64,000 bases of DNA from Apoda limacodes (Eukaryota > Arthropoda > Insecta > Lepidoptera > Limacodidae): NCBI GenBank assembly GCA_946406115.1, contig OX291542.1, positions 35,545,321 through 35,609,320 of the forward strand, read 5' to 3'. This document shows positions 21,592 through 32,808 of the stretch, in pieces. The notes beneath the pieces are model-generated. The model saw nothing but the letters and a program-made list of their open reading frames with translations, searched no databases and was not told the DNA's origin. The position numbers and the translations under genes are program-made. The first letter of the stretch is position 1, and every line of letters starts with the position of its first letter.

Positions 21592-23541
21592 GGATGTAAT
21601 GTAATGAAGTGTGTTGGGACTTTAAGTTTATAATAATAAAACAACTCGAAGTCTCAGTTCGCAGCGCACTACTAGTTATACCTTTAATATCAACAACCTA
21701 AACATTTGAAGAAAAAACCATTTAAAGAAAATTCCGCGACCAGACATTGCGCTGTATTATTTATACTTCTGTAAGCAACCGCAACAAAAAGTACTCGGCT
21801 GGATGGACGGACAACTCCCGAATGGCCATATGTAAAGATAAATACTACCACATGAGATGTGGTACGTACGTTTTACGCATTTGATGTCCAAATATATGAA
21901 TAAGAGAAATGTTTAGGTTGTGATATTGGTGTGTATTTGTATTATGCCAGAAGCTAACACTGCTGACATGAGGTAAGTTATATATAATTACAGGCCGCCA
22001 CATTCTATTTAGCTCTCATAAATACTGCCTTATCATTGTCTCACACATCGCCCACCACTAGTGTCTGGGGTAGGTAGAGGTAACCCACGTTGAGGTTTAG
22101 TCCAATTTCCATCACAAATAAAAATTGAAACATTTGGAAGTAGTTTTAGTAAAGTTATGAAAACATAGAGTGTGTTATAACCAGGGCACTCTCTCACGTC
22201 TGACGAAGGAAGCAGTTAGCGTCGGTACAATAAAATAGACTTGACTTCTGGACGTGCTCCAAAACTGCGAGTGGTAACTCAGACGGTACCACGTACTTGT
22301 ATAACAATTCAACTAATTTACTAAAAACTGTGATCGCAGATACGTACCTATCCGTTTAAGAAAAACTTCAAATTTAAAAGTTATGAAAGAATCTTAGTAG
22401 ATACGTAACATAACAAAGACATGATGTGTTAAAGTCAATGTCTGTTTTGATTTTTTTCTTGAATTAAGTTTCTATTATTACTACTTTGTTCATCATTGCA
22501 ATTGGTTTGTAAATTAGTTTAGAGTTCAGATATTCCTATAATTAATTTTTATACAGTATTGTTTTATTCAATAAAAAAAATTGAATCTTCATTTGGAACT
22601 TAAACTAGTTTATATAGATTAGTAATTCAAATACCAGCAAAGTCTATTTCGTGTAGGTAACACGTATAATGTTAAAAAATATTTTGAATAAGAACTACCA
22701 GATGTCTTAAAACTTATATTAGGGGTAGAAGGGGGATTTTTTATATCTAAGGGGTATTTGTAAAGCTCTATTACTGTGTTGTTATTAGATTTTTGTAATA
22801 CGTGGTTAATGAAATACTTAGAGAGGGGACTAATTTATATTTAAGAGAAACCAAACACTAAAAACCTAAATCAATTTTTTAATTAAGAGCCTATCAAATA
22901 ATACGCTTCACAACAAGGCGTAAGAAAAGAATTATCCCTCAGCTCACTGTATGGAGATCTATCTCTAAATTTTTTTGTCAAATTTATTACAAAACTTTTA
23001 CATTTGACGCCTTTCTGTTAAAGTTCTTAAGAATGCAAACATGGCTGAATTATAAGGCCGTGCCATGCGTACAACAAACGGACAAGAAGAAGTTATAAGA
23101 ATTAATTACGTTTTTGACTACAGAATTGGCTACAGAAACCTTAAAAAGTAATATTTTCTTTTTAAATAGGTACAATATCACACTTTTAAGTACTATTATC
23201 TAAGTACTAGCTAACCGGTTTAGCTTTAAAAGGACTAAATTTTATGTCATAACTTGTATTTTATTTTTTGTACACATACAAAGCTTTATTAATTAATTAA
23301 TATGAAAGCCTAAACAGAGTAATACAATTATACGTCTGGTTAAGGACAACGTATATTTTATGATTTTCTATCATTTATATTATTCTATGTCTCCCATAAA
23401 AATAAACAAGATCGTTGTATTATTGAAATTGTGGTTGTAAATATTGTAATTGTTGCAATTCAGCAAAAATAGCTATAAATAAAATGGTTTCTGTTCAAGT
23501 AACAGGGTTCCGAACGTATTAAGATGGAAATGAATTCCTGA
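21592..23541. other. Intergenic, no supported gene
   Basis: AT-rich, with a few GC-richer patches (about 22020-22110 and 22180-22300) that look like old repeat fragments but are not identified. Confidence 0.4.
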
Positions 23542-24003
23542 AATGAAACTCCTTCATCTGCTCATGAATTTGCTCTGACCTATGGATTCTCTCAGCTGGT
23601 ACTTTCTACAACGAGAATACCAGATATAGAGGAACATACGAGCTCCTTACTGGACCTTCTGCTGACTACTCGTCCGGACGGATACCCTGTCTAAGCGGAT
23701 GAGCCTCTTGGCTCGTCAGACCAGTGTCTCGTTTGGACTCAAATGTTGTGCTCACAACCTGATCCATCTGGGCCAACTAATTGGCGTCGTGTGTGGCACT
23801 ATAAGTCGGCAGACTGGGATGGATTGCGAGAATTTTATGCATCGTACCCGTGGAGGCAGATCTGCTTTAACTCAGAAGATCCTGACGTCTGCGCAGCCGC
23901 TGAGACAATCCTCGCTGGTATGTCCATAGGCTACGGTGACCGCTTACCATTAGGCAGACCGTAAGCTTGTTTGCCACCTTAGTGGTATAAAAAAAAAAAA
24001 AAA
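23542..24003 (+). pseudogene. CR1-like LINE: endonuclease end fused to 3' tail
   Basis: Frame from 23545: A-L-T-Y-G-F-S-Q-L-V ... T-R-I-P-D ... L-L-D-L-L-L-T (C-terminal part of an APE-type LINE endonuclease), a stop TAA at 23692-23694, then P-L-G-S-S-D-Q, matching the conserved S-D-H motif with H changed to Q. The linker follows with V-W-H-Y-K-S-A-D-W-D-G-L-R-E and Y-P-W-R-Q-I-C-F. At about 23924 the sequence switches straight to the family's 3' terminus (GGCTACGGTGACCGCTTACC ... TTTGCCACCTTAGTGGTAT) and poly(A). The whole reverse transcriptase is missing, so this is an internally deleted copy. The same 3' terminus recurs at 35300, 45710, 45940, 47280 and inside the three repeat blocks. Confidence 0.75.
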
Positions 24004-24726
24004 ATTTATTCAAGTTTTCATACTGACAGTTTAAGCATTGATCAATGGCAGGTTATGTTTCTAGAAAAAAAATATGAAAACAGATTTAGCAACAAAGAGA
24101 GCATTATTGTGATGTATTTTATTGTTACTCTAAATATGGATCAGGATGCGATGCGAAAAAAACGGTACAGAAATGTATCTTAGAGTGGATCGGGTGTGTA
24201 CCTACTGTGTAGCGAGAACGTGCAAATGACTTTTTAATGCTTTTGGTATTTTTTTGCACATTAATGTGTAGGAACACGCCCTACATTTATTGGAAAACAT
24301 TTATCACACAGTTAATTGATTTTAGTATTGCTAATACTTTAGAATACTAAATACCTACTAGGTTTGTAAGTTTCAATTGTTTTACATGGTTGAGTGCAAA
24401 TATAAAAATAAACCTAAACAAAACCAATTTAGATGTCAATATAGTGACAACTATCCAAAACTTTACATTCGATAAGGTAAAGAATAAAAATAAATAAATA
24501 AAAAAAACGAGTTGCACTCCGGGAGTGCCGGCAGAAGTGAAAACTACACACGATTCGCGCTTAGCACTCAAATATGTAACAAGACATGTCTTTGACATTG
24601 TCAAGAAATAATAATGTTTGTTTATTTACTTTTTTGACGTAGTATATTTGACATCGCAATCTGTCATAGAATTAAAATTCCATATCCAACCTCCCTGTAC
24701 TACTCATAATCGCGAATACTATAAAT
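24004..24726. other. Intergenic, no supported gene
   Basis: AT-rich. A short GC-richer patch at 24509-24560 (GTTGCACTCCGGGAGTGCCG, an imperfect palindrome) looks like an unclassified dispersed repeat. Confidence 0.35.
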
Positions 24727-25085
24727 AAAAATTATAATAGGCGTGGCATTGCGGTTTCCGTCTTACGAATTTCCAAGATTAGGACACGTGACCTGACGCG
24801 AGTTTATCATTTTTTACCCATACCAAAAAAAGTGCACAACGCCGCTAAAGAAGTTTTCACTTCAAAAAAAATAAAAAAATGGGGGGGGGGACGTTAAGCC
24901 ATCGAAATATGTAAGCGGTAAGGCACCCCCACGAGAAAAACACATATAATAGAAAAAAAAAAAAAATTATAATAGGCGTGGCATTACGGTTTCCGTCTTA
25001 CTGACACGTGACCTGACGCGAGTTTATAATTTTTTACCCAAAAAAAGTGCACAACGCCGCTAAAGAAGTTTTCACTTCAAAAATC
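24727..25085 (+). repeat. Direct duplication of ~120-140 bp
   Basis: Two copies, 24727-24870 and about 24963-25085, share AATTATAATAGGCGTGGCAT, GGTTTCCGTCTTAC, GACACGTGACCTGACGCGAG and AAGAAGTTTTCACTTCAAAA. Between them is a spacer with a run of G (24881-24890) and A. The second copy lacks about 20 bp present in the first. Confidence 0.8.
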
Positions 25086-25266
25086 AAATAACTGAAAAGA
25101 GAAAAATAGGTCCGGTTCAGTGATGATGAATTCTTACGCAAAACATAGCGACAATAACAGTTGCGACCCATTATTGGGAAGATTTGAGCCGGTCTAATTT
25201 GTAATGGGTCCCGACTGTTAAGAGGATACGATTCGCGCCGGGCTCCATACAAAAGAATTTCTTTTT

Positions 25267-25528
25267 GACTCCCTCGCAGCCTAGTTGGTAGTGTGATGGA
25301 CTGCCGTGCAGAGGGTGTGGGTTCGATTCCCGCATTGGACAAACATTTATGTAATAAACATTTGTGTTTGTCTTGAGTCTGGGTGTACTTATGTATGATG
25401 TGTATGTATTTACAAAAAAAAAAATAGTAATATATATGTATTTATATCCGTTGTCTGGTACCCATAACACAAGCTTTGCTTACTTTGGGGTTAGACGGCG
25501 CTGTGTGTAATGTCCAAAAAATATTTAA
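25267..25528 (+). mobile_element. tRNA-derived SINE, copy 3 (intact)
   Basis: Begins GACTCCCTCGCAGCCTAGTT (A box: AGTTGGTAGTG), followed about 40 bp on by a B box (GGTTCGATTCC at 25320-25330), the two pol III promoter elements of a tRNA. The body TTTGTCTTGAGT ... CTTTGCTTACTTTGGGG and end GCGCTGTGTGTAATGTCC follow. Length about 260 bp, matching copy 4 at 50344. It is a SINE and not a tRNA gene: the head does not close into an acceptor stem and the non-tRNA body is shared between copies. Confidence 0.85.
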
Positions 25529-25702
25529 CATTTGTTTTTGACATTTACTGATCAATCACCCTGAAATTTCTGTGATTTACCAAAATCTTGTGAAATGTTT
25601 TTATTATCTAGAAATCTTTTTTAAAACCATTTGTATGAAAAACTAGTATTCTGTATAACTTTTGAACTATAAAAATTAATAGAAAACTGGCACACTGCAG
25701 AC

Positions 25703-25718
25703 CTAGATATTTATTATA
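25703..25718. repeat. 16-bp target-site duplication of the Penelope-like element
   Basis: CTAGATATTTATTATA is repeated exactly at 27842-27857, on the other side of the element. Confidence 0.8.
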
Positions 25719-25747
25719 AGTTTTTAAATTTACGCGTTCCATTACTA

Positions 25748-25812
25748 ATTTTAAAATAATGAAACGGGATTAAACGCGTCATTTGGCAAAATACCCTTTT
25801 CCCGACGTTTCG
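25748..25812. repeat. Inverted terminal repeat of the Penelope-like element (left)
   Basis: Its reverse complement is at 27777-27841 with only a few differences (one base changed in AATAATGAAACGGG versus AATAATAAAACGGG, and small changes in the C/T run). It contains GATTAAACGCGTCATTTGGC and ends CCCGACGTTTCG. A GGCTGG/CCAGCC hairpin (25812-25829) follows on the inner side. Confidence 0.85.
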
Positions 25813-25833
25813 GCTGGGTTACACCAGCCTTGG

Positions 25834-27732
25834 TCACGGGTAGACTGGCGGTGCGCGGCGTCGTCGGCTTCGAGTGGAGGCGTCCTGTTGAACTACCCTC
25901 ACCTTGTCTTTATAATTGTCAAAATCACTACACACAACACTAACGGTGTCCTCGGGTGCGTTCGTTGGTAAAACTCGAGAGCTGTATTTTCCTATGACTG
26001 GATTCGATGCAGGCGACAGTTTGTATCCGTCCTCACGATTGAAGTTCTTACGCTTTTTTATTTCAATCGCTTCGTGTACTAATTTACGGTAATATTGGCG
26101 ATCGGTGGATAAAACCTTAGGCTGGTGGAGCTTAATCCACTGGTTGGACTTTGAGTTAATTAGATGTTCTGCTATAGCTGATTTTGTCGTCTGGCAATTC
26201 TTTACAGCAGCAATATTTTCTTTGACCTTGTCCGCAATTGTGCGTTTGGTCTGGCCAATGTAAGAACTGCCGCAGCTACAGTCAATTTTGTAGACACCTG
26301 GTGTTTGATACGGGATTACGTCCTTTGGCGTGCGCACCTGCTGTTCAATTTTGGAGTATGGAACATATACCGTCTTAATGGAGAATTTATTTAAAATCGA
26401 TCCAATCTTATCCGTTACTCCTTTGATATACGGCATGAAAGCTGGCTGTCTGCTCACCTCTGGATTTTTCGTACGTGTGTTACGGCGACCTGAACTTCTT
26501 CTACTCGTTTTGCACCCGTTTTTCTTAAGTGCCTCCTGACCGTGTGCCAGCTCAGTATGTAAATGTTCAGGGTCACAAAGGTCATGAGCTGGGTTAGTCA
26601 AAGACGTCATAACTGATTGTAGGTGACGTGGGTGTTGATACGAGGAAGCGTTCAGGTATCTGTCCGTGTGTGTGGGCATCCGATATACAGTATGCCCCAG
26701 AGAGCCATCTTCCCTTACATTCAATTTTACATCTAAGAATGCCAGTGAACGTTCACTTTCCATTTCATATGTAAAACGTATTTTGTTATGAATGGAGTTA
26801 AGGTGATCTAGGTATTGTTCTACTTCCTGTCTGGTTCCTTTAATTAAGCAGAACACGTCATCAACATATCTCTTCCAAAGTCGAACGCTAAAAGGCCCTT
26901 AGCTCAAAGCTTTTTCCTCAAAATGTTCCATCCAGATGTTGGCTAACGTTGGTGCTACCGGACTACCCATAGCTACTCCATCAATCTGTAGGTAGTGCTG
27001 ACCTTGGTAAAGAAAATAGTTTCCTTATAAACAGTGTTCAAGGAAAACTATATACCTATCAGGGATACCATTTGAAACTAGTTTATTTTTGATAACGTCA
27101 AGGCATTTTTTAAGTGGAATATTAGTGAACAACGATTCAACGTCAAAACTTACCATTATCTCATCATGTTCCAACTGGATGTCATTCATGATGCTAACAA
27201 AATGTCGAGAATCTTTTACGTAAGACGGTAAATTACCTATTAGTGGCTGCAACACTTTAGTTATGTACTTCGCTAAGTCGTAAGTGGGAGAATTAATTTG
27301 ACTAACAATTGGTCGTATTTTCGGCAGTCCATAGAGTTTCGGTGACTGCGATATCTTAGGGCTGTGCAACCATTGGTACTCATCATCTGTAAACAACTCT
27401 TTGTGTTCTTGTATCTAGGAGCGTGTACGACGTGTTACTCTAGCGGTGGGGTTATAGGTCACTTGGCTAGGCTTGTAGGTATTTGTGTCGGCGAGTAAGT
27501 TCCGAATCTTAAAATCGTAGTCTGTGACGTTGATTACAACTGTGGCATTGCCCTTGTCGGCTTTCAGCACTAAAATGTTTTCATTTTTTCTAATATCATT
27601 TAAGGCTTGACGCTCTTCAGGAGTGATATTACTTTTAGGTAACTTCAAGTGTCGAAGGATAACCGACACATCCTGCCTAAGCATTTCTGCATCACCAGCT
27701 GGTACTTTATTCCTTAAAACGGCTTCCTCCAC
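25834..27732 (-). pseudogene. Penelope reverse transcriptase-GIY-YIG protein, three stops
   Basis: All pieces lie in one minus-strand frame, interrupted only by stops at 27415-27417 (TAG), 27025-27027 (TAA) and 26899-26901 (TAA), with no frameshift. In order: an N-terminal region with [11 protein letters not shown]; the S-P-K-L-Y-G-L-P-K-I motif; F-D-V-E-S-L-F-T-N-I-P (motif A); A-M-G-S-P-V-A-P (motif B); Y-V-D-D-V-F (catalytic motif C); F-L-D-V-K-L; a basic linker; then the GIY-YIG domain ([17 protein letters not shown]). In the GIY-YIG domain the usual catalytic Arg and His positions appear to read K and N (D-K-V-K-E-N), while the Glu is kept. The protein would copy RNA at a nicked target; this copy cannot make it without readthrough. 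The frame is open upstream of 27732 into the terminal repeat, so the true start is uncertain. Confidence 0.88.
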
Positions 27733-27857
27733 ACTACTAATTATAGTTTCATACGGAACTCGCTTTGGAAACTTTACGAAACGTCGGGAAAAAGGTATTT
27801 TGCCAAATGACGCGTTTAATCCCGTTTTATTATTTTAAAATCTAGATATTTATTATA

Positions 27858-29170
27858 TAGATATATTAGAATTTATCATTACTAGACTTATTTTTTACGC
27901 AGTTGGGTTTTTCGATTTTTTAATTAAATTATTTTTATTTGACACTTTTTAGCCAAAATTTTACAACGGTAAATAGCGTAATCTTCTAAATTTATTGAAG
28001 GAGTCGATATTGTGGAAATTATTAAGTAGCTTGCGGTGGTCTAAACTATTCATTATTCATCATAAGTATTAAGATTTAAGTGAGAATGGTTGCTAACTTT
28101 TACGTTACGTTATATACGTTATAGATTCTTATATATTGAAAAATAATACCTAAGAGAAACCTAAAGATGATTTCTATTCAATGATGCCCCACTTGACATA
28201 GTTTGTCGACTTTAATTTTTTTCTTTTTTACAATATGGCGTTTGGTTACAGTTATATTAGATTTTTATTTCTGTCATATCTTTAATGACACTCGCAAGAT
28301 TAAGACGAATCGATTGACGTAAGAATCATCAAAATCAGTCCGTGCTTTTGGTCTGCAGAACGCCACAAAGGAACAAATATACATACATACATAGGCTGAT
28401 AAACACAGTACCCTTTCTTTGCATTGTGCAGTCCGGCAAAAGGTAGAGAAAAATCTGAAATTTTTGTTATGTTTTATGTTTTACATAAGTTTTTGTTAAA
28501 TACATACTGTGTGATCGCAGCTACAATTTTACTATACATTGTAAAATAAAGCTTGAGTCAGTGCTGGGACGATGGTGATAATTGATCATTAATATCGATT
28601 ATTGTTGCTATTATTATATATGTTTGGATATATATTTAATTGAAAATAAAATAACCTCTTCTTTCCGTTATCCTTGTTATTGCTTTTGCGCCCTCAATTA
28701 ACTCTTTCATAAACCTTCCCGGCGGCCGTGGGCACGAAAACTCACCAAATATTCAACGCGATAGGACGAATACAAACAAAAAGGCAACGTGCATGTTTAT
28801 ATACCTATAAATATAGATAATAAAGCGTAAATACAACATTTAAATTTATAAAATAACCATTTTTCCGATTGATTTCATTTACAAAATCGATAACTAATAC
28901 TTTTTGGTTAAGAACGTCTCTCTTTTTGTGCACGCAACAAAAAAGTATGTCATTGTCACGCATACATTTAATCGTCTGAAAATAAGAAACCTGATAGACG
29001 TGATTCCAATGACAGCTGGCTCAGAGCTCATCTCAGCGCACATTTTAAGAACTATAGATGTTAATTTTGACTAACTGTAGTTTTAGCCATTGTAGGAACG
29101 AAATCAAATAAAGTTGGGACTAGATTCAATCTGGGTTTCAAAATAAAATTGAAGTAACAAACAACCATCG
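27858..29170. other. Intergenic, no supported gene
   Basis: AT-rich. About 28310-28400 contains a fragment (ending in ATACATACATACAT) resembling the ends of common insect DNA repeats. Nothing coding. Confidence 0.35.
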
Positions 29171-29177
29171 GAAAATT

Positions 29178-29378
29178 GTGTCCGGCCGCGGTTTGTTAGC
29201 TTACAATAGAACATTTGTGTCCGACCGCGGTTTGTTAGCTCAAAATAGAACAAAAATGTTATGCTATCTTTTTGGAATAATATTCATACTCGATGTGAGT
29301 TGGATTTTAGTTTTTGGCTGCTCAAGTTTACAGTTTTATAATAAATACTATTATAACACTTTAAAGGTGTGTAAATAA
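29178..29378 (+). CDS. Short ORF with two 13-residue repeats and a hydrophobic tail
   Basis: A 39-bp unit occurs twice (about 29177-29215 and 29216-29254), giving S-G-R-G-L-L-A-Y-N-R-T-F-V and S-D-R-G-L-L-A-Q-N-R-T-K-M; the period is a multiple of three. A strongly hydrophobic segment follows (LCYLFGIIFILDVSWILVF), then a Y/N-rich end. The frame is open upstream of the first ATG to a TAG about 70 bp before it. An AATAAA lies a few bases after the stop. The repeat could be a simple minisatellite that happens to be in frame; I cannot name a function. Confidence 0.2.
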   Translation: MSGRGLLAYNRTFVSDRGLLAQNRTKMLCYLFGIIFILDVSWILVFGCSSLQFYNKYYYNTLKVCK

Positions 29379-30091
29379 AAATTGAATAAAATCAATAAAA
29401 ATATTTTAAAATCATAACACGGGTAATAGGAATGTTTGCATAGCCCGTCTGTCTGTCTATCTATTCGTGTTTTGTATTTTGAAACCAAGGGGTGCTAACG
29501 GAGCCCCATTATTAAGTCTACACCTCTCTGTCTGCCCCTCCGTTTGTGTAACCTATAACTTTTATGTAGATTTAATGGCCCAGGTATTGGTACTAACGAG
29601 AGATGGACGGGGGGATTTGATTATTTATTTTTATTAGAAGTTATTATAATAAATTTTGGCAGTACTTCGAACGCAAGAGATACTATAATAGCCAAGGTGG
29701 TGGACCTTGTCACCGCACTGAGAAGTTATAAAGTTAGGTCAATATTTAATAATTTATCTTGATAGGTGATCAAAGCACCCATAAATAGAAAACCTTCGTA
29801 AATGTTAGTACCCACATAGATTGTAAAACAACATTGATGAACCGTACAGCGGTGTAATGAAAACACGCGGGAGAATCAAATGTTTCCTTTTGTAATTGAA
29901 TTCTGTGAATACACCGAGGGCGGAAGTTATTCATTTTACATATTTCCCTTGTGGAAAAACATATATTCTTTTCAATTAAAGGATAAATTGAAAAGTTTTG
30001 GTGGAGTGGGTGGATAGTGAGTAGGATGTTTAGTGTTTTTCATTTAAATCGACATATAATAATTAATGGATATCATAAATAAACAAAGGAT
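29379..30091. other. Intergenic, no supported gene
   Basis: AT-rich, with a GTCTGTCTGTC-type stretch near 29445-29460 typical of old insect DNA repeats. No gene. Confidence 0.35.
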
Positions 30092-30300
30092 TCAATAGTT
30101 CTTAGTGTAGCTAACGCTTAGGTTGTGTACAAGCTTATACCAGCGTCTCCACCCAACAAAAAAATTTTTTTCTTTAGTAAAATTATTAACACATTCAAGG
30201 CAGTCTTCAATTGTAAAAAAAAGTTTTTTCTCAAGATCATTACCGTGCAAATGACACTGCATGCTGGATAAGCTTATCACACGTGGACACGGGACGTGAA
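30092..30300 (-). pseudogene. Mariner-like transposase C-terminal relic
   Basis: The C-terminal half of a 130-codon minus-strand ORF reads S-S-M-Q-C-H-L-H-G-N-D ... F-T-K-E-K-N-F-F-V-G ... W-Y-K-L-V-H-N. That spacing fits the last part of mariner transposases (motifs like S-M-x-x-x-L-x-G, then F-F-x-x-G-I, then R-W-x-K-V-x-x-N-x-G). The G-I and N-G-x-Y elements are degraded. The upstream half of the ORF does not match and is probably unrelated. Terminal inverted repeats were not found. Confidence 0.45.
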
Positions 30301-30529
30301 ATATCCCTCGCTCCTTTGTGGAGGATAACGGCGGAAAAAAAAAATGTGCTAAAACTCGAGACCGCTCTATCAAGGTCTCCAAGCGGAACGGAAAAAAATT
30401 GTAACATTTCCAGAACACGCCTTTTACCATCTTTAAGAGTATCCTTGGTGTTGAATCTTCAGTGACGTCCAATTCTGAGATCATCTGTGGGACAAGGAAA
30501 AGCTGGTGTCCAAATACTTTGTATTCTCA

Positions 30530-30965
30530 GCACAGCAAAGCGGCACTTCATCCCAGGGCAAAGGTTGCTGCTTTCCAAGTCGCAAGTTCAGTGACATGAA
30601 GTTTTGCTGTCACCCGACGGCCGGAGCACCTCCATAGCAGCTTGGCCCTTTTGACTCAGTTTAACGAAGAGCAAAGAGAATTGACAACGATCCCAAACTC
30701 ACAAGCAGTATCGATCCCTTAAGTCCGAGGAGAGACTTTGCCTCCCTATAAATGTGTTCTACCGCTTATACTGGGCTGTGTTCCGAAAAACTGTTGTCCG
30801 AAGTTATGCTGACGTCTACTTTCTACCATCGCAACGTTCGCCATTGGCAGAGAGTTCACCATGGTAATGCACAATGCGGTTTTAGAGAAATTTCTTCCCG
30901 CGAAGGATAAGGATGTGAAATGAGCTTTTCAAGAAATGATTAAAGATGAAGAAAAAAAAAGGATC
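30530..30965 (+). pseudogene. CR1-like LINE reverse-transcriptase C-terminal relic
   Basis: In one frame: S-K-R-H-F-I-P-G-Q-R-L-L-L (end of the reverse transcriptase), several stops, then D-N-D-P-K-L-T-S-S-I-D-P-L-S-P-R-R-D-F-A-S-L, then S-T-F-Y-H-R-N-V-R-H and a frameshifted remainder. This wording is that of the LINE family whose 3' part also lies at 35040-35335. Many stops mark it as old. It ends in an A-rich run at about 30950-30960. Confidence 0.65.
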
Positions 30966-32808
30966 GCCAACGCCGGGCGAGTAACGCTAAGTTTTTTTTT
31001 CTAAATTAAACCTTTAATATTAAAAACAAACGTATATGAATTTTAATGACGAATATCCTCTTAATCAGTCCTTGTCGTGACAATCTTGTCAAGTAGGTAT
31101 TGATTTATTGGTTAAATTCAAATTCCTAACGTCTAAAACATACAGTTTTCACACATACTTTTAACAATGTTGGCCCCCGTAGTATGACCTTGTCGAAAAA
31201 ATCATATACTCGTACCAGTATTTATTCATATTATATTTTGACATCGGTACCCCTTTTCGTGTCTCTAACATTAAAAATAAAAAACGCATATAAATTTTCT
31301 AACCATGTCTTCAGTCCCTTAGTCTATCCCCATTGTAAAAATGTATGCCTACATAACAGTATTTATTTATATTAAATTATTATTCGCAATACCAAACTGT
31401 ATGCCTCTAACATCAAAAACATAGGACTTTTCTATAAAATATCTTTTGCCTTCTTTTTATACATCGCAGAATACTAGTTTCGATATTAAAATATTTAGAA
31501 TATTAGAATGATTTTAATATAATTTCTTATACGTTCTTAAAACAAAACTTTGTACTTATTACCAGTAAAGTAATAACAACTTTTAAACGCACTGTGTTCG
31601 GTCCGCAATGCTACCCACATTCGGGCGACTTACTAATGAAGGCAGTCAATCAGGCCGCTTGTTCGTCGTCCTGTCATTCAACCGGTACCGGTACCGGAGC
31701 CGGCCGGTACACATAATTAACAACCACGGCACGTGGCTGGACCAAATTGTATGAGGACCATTTTATTTATTTTGGTAATCTGTAGTTTTGAAATTTTCTG
31801 ATTGAAATTTGATTTTTGATGCATAGTCAATAATGGATGAAAATGCATTTTTGGGTTAACGAGAATTATTATTGTCAAATATATACATTTTACGTAAGGA
31901 GTAACTTAAAAACCAAAAAGGCATTTTTAAAAACCGATCCAACGACGCCCAAACCACGCAACAAATACCCCTAAATTAAATTTATTTTCATTTTATTGTG
32001 TTCAAAACTTGTATGAAGGTTCACATAAGATACTTTCCTCTAAACTTTCATCAGAATCAACGTAAAGATGGAATTATAAGGCTGTTAGATACAGATTGAC
32101 GAATGAACGGATATGACAAACCTACAAGGATTCCGTTTTTGCGAATTAACTACGAAACCCTAACATGGGCCGTTTTATTTCACAAATGATCGGAGATGTT
32201 GTGACTTCTAATACTAATTAAGTAAATATCCAAATACGCATACAACTTTAACAAAACAAAAACTTTTAACCTTTCTGAAGTTTATAAAATATTCTAGAAT
32301 TTTCCTAGAATATAATACAATTTTCTAATTATAGAGAGAGCCATTGTTTATCATTATTTCCTTTGGAACTTATAATGGAGTAAGTTATCTACGTAACATC
32401 AGAGATTAAGGTAAATTAAAATTAACTCCATTCGCAGGCTTGGATACTAAACTGTTCACACTAGAAAGGATTAAAATGCAAATTCAGCAAATAAATTTGA
32501 AATAATTGAGAAAATGTTACGAGATAAGTTCAAACTACAAAGTCAAAATGAAATCTTGAGCTTTACGCAAAGCAGTTGCAGGATATCTATTAATTAATAT
32601 TGTTGCGAATATGAATACTTTTTTACACGAGTAGACGAGTTTCATAATTAAGTTTCCTTTTTTTGACTTTTAAGGTACTTTCTTAATAAAACATTGGTGG
32701 CATCATTCACTAATTGTATTAAATAAGGGGCGTCAGAATATCCCCTTCACTGTACTCTTCGCTGTTACACGACGTTGCTGATTTTTGTCAAATTGGTATG
32801 TAAAAATC
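30966..32808. other. Intergenic; contains a GC-rich palindromic patch
   Basis: Mostly AT-rich with no gene. At 31600-31725 there is a GC-rich patch with the palindrome CCGGTACCGGTACCGG followed by GCCGGCCGGTAC. It may be the edge of an unrecognised repeat or a protein-binding site. Confidence 0.35.

Larger units (their letters stand above)
25719..27841 (-). mobile_element. Penelope-like element with inverted terminal repeats
   Basis: A complete-looking insertion of about 2.1 kb. One degenerate ORF on the minus strand encodes a Penelope-type reverse transcriptase followed by a GIY-YIG endonuclease. Both ends carry the same repeat in inverted orientation (25748-25812 and 27777-27841, nearly identical over 65 bp), and a 16-bp direct duplication flanks the whole. 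Penelope-like elements are known for terminal repeats in direct or inverted orientation and for variable target duplications. About 30 bp of extra AT-rich sequence lies between the left repeat and the left target duplication, on the 3' side of the element. Confidence 0.9.

Noticed and set aside
25267..25345. tRNA gene
   Set aside because: A and B boxes are present, but there is no acceptor-stem closure, and the same head plus a non-tRNA body recurs at 50344, so it is a SINE.
26330..26539. Plus-strand ORF inside the Penelope-like element
   Set aside because: Antisense to the GIY-YIG/reverse transcriptase frame; no independent support.
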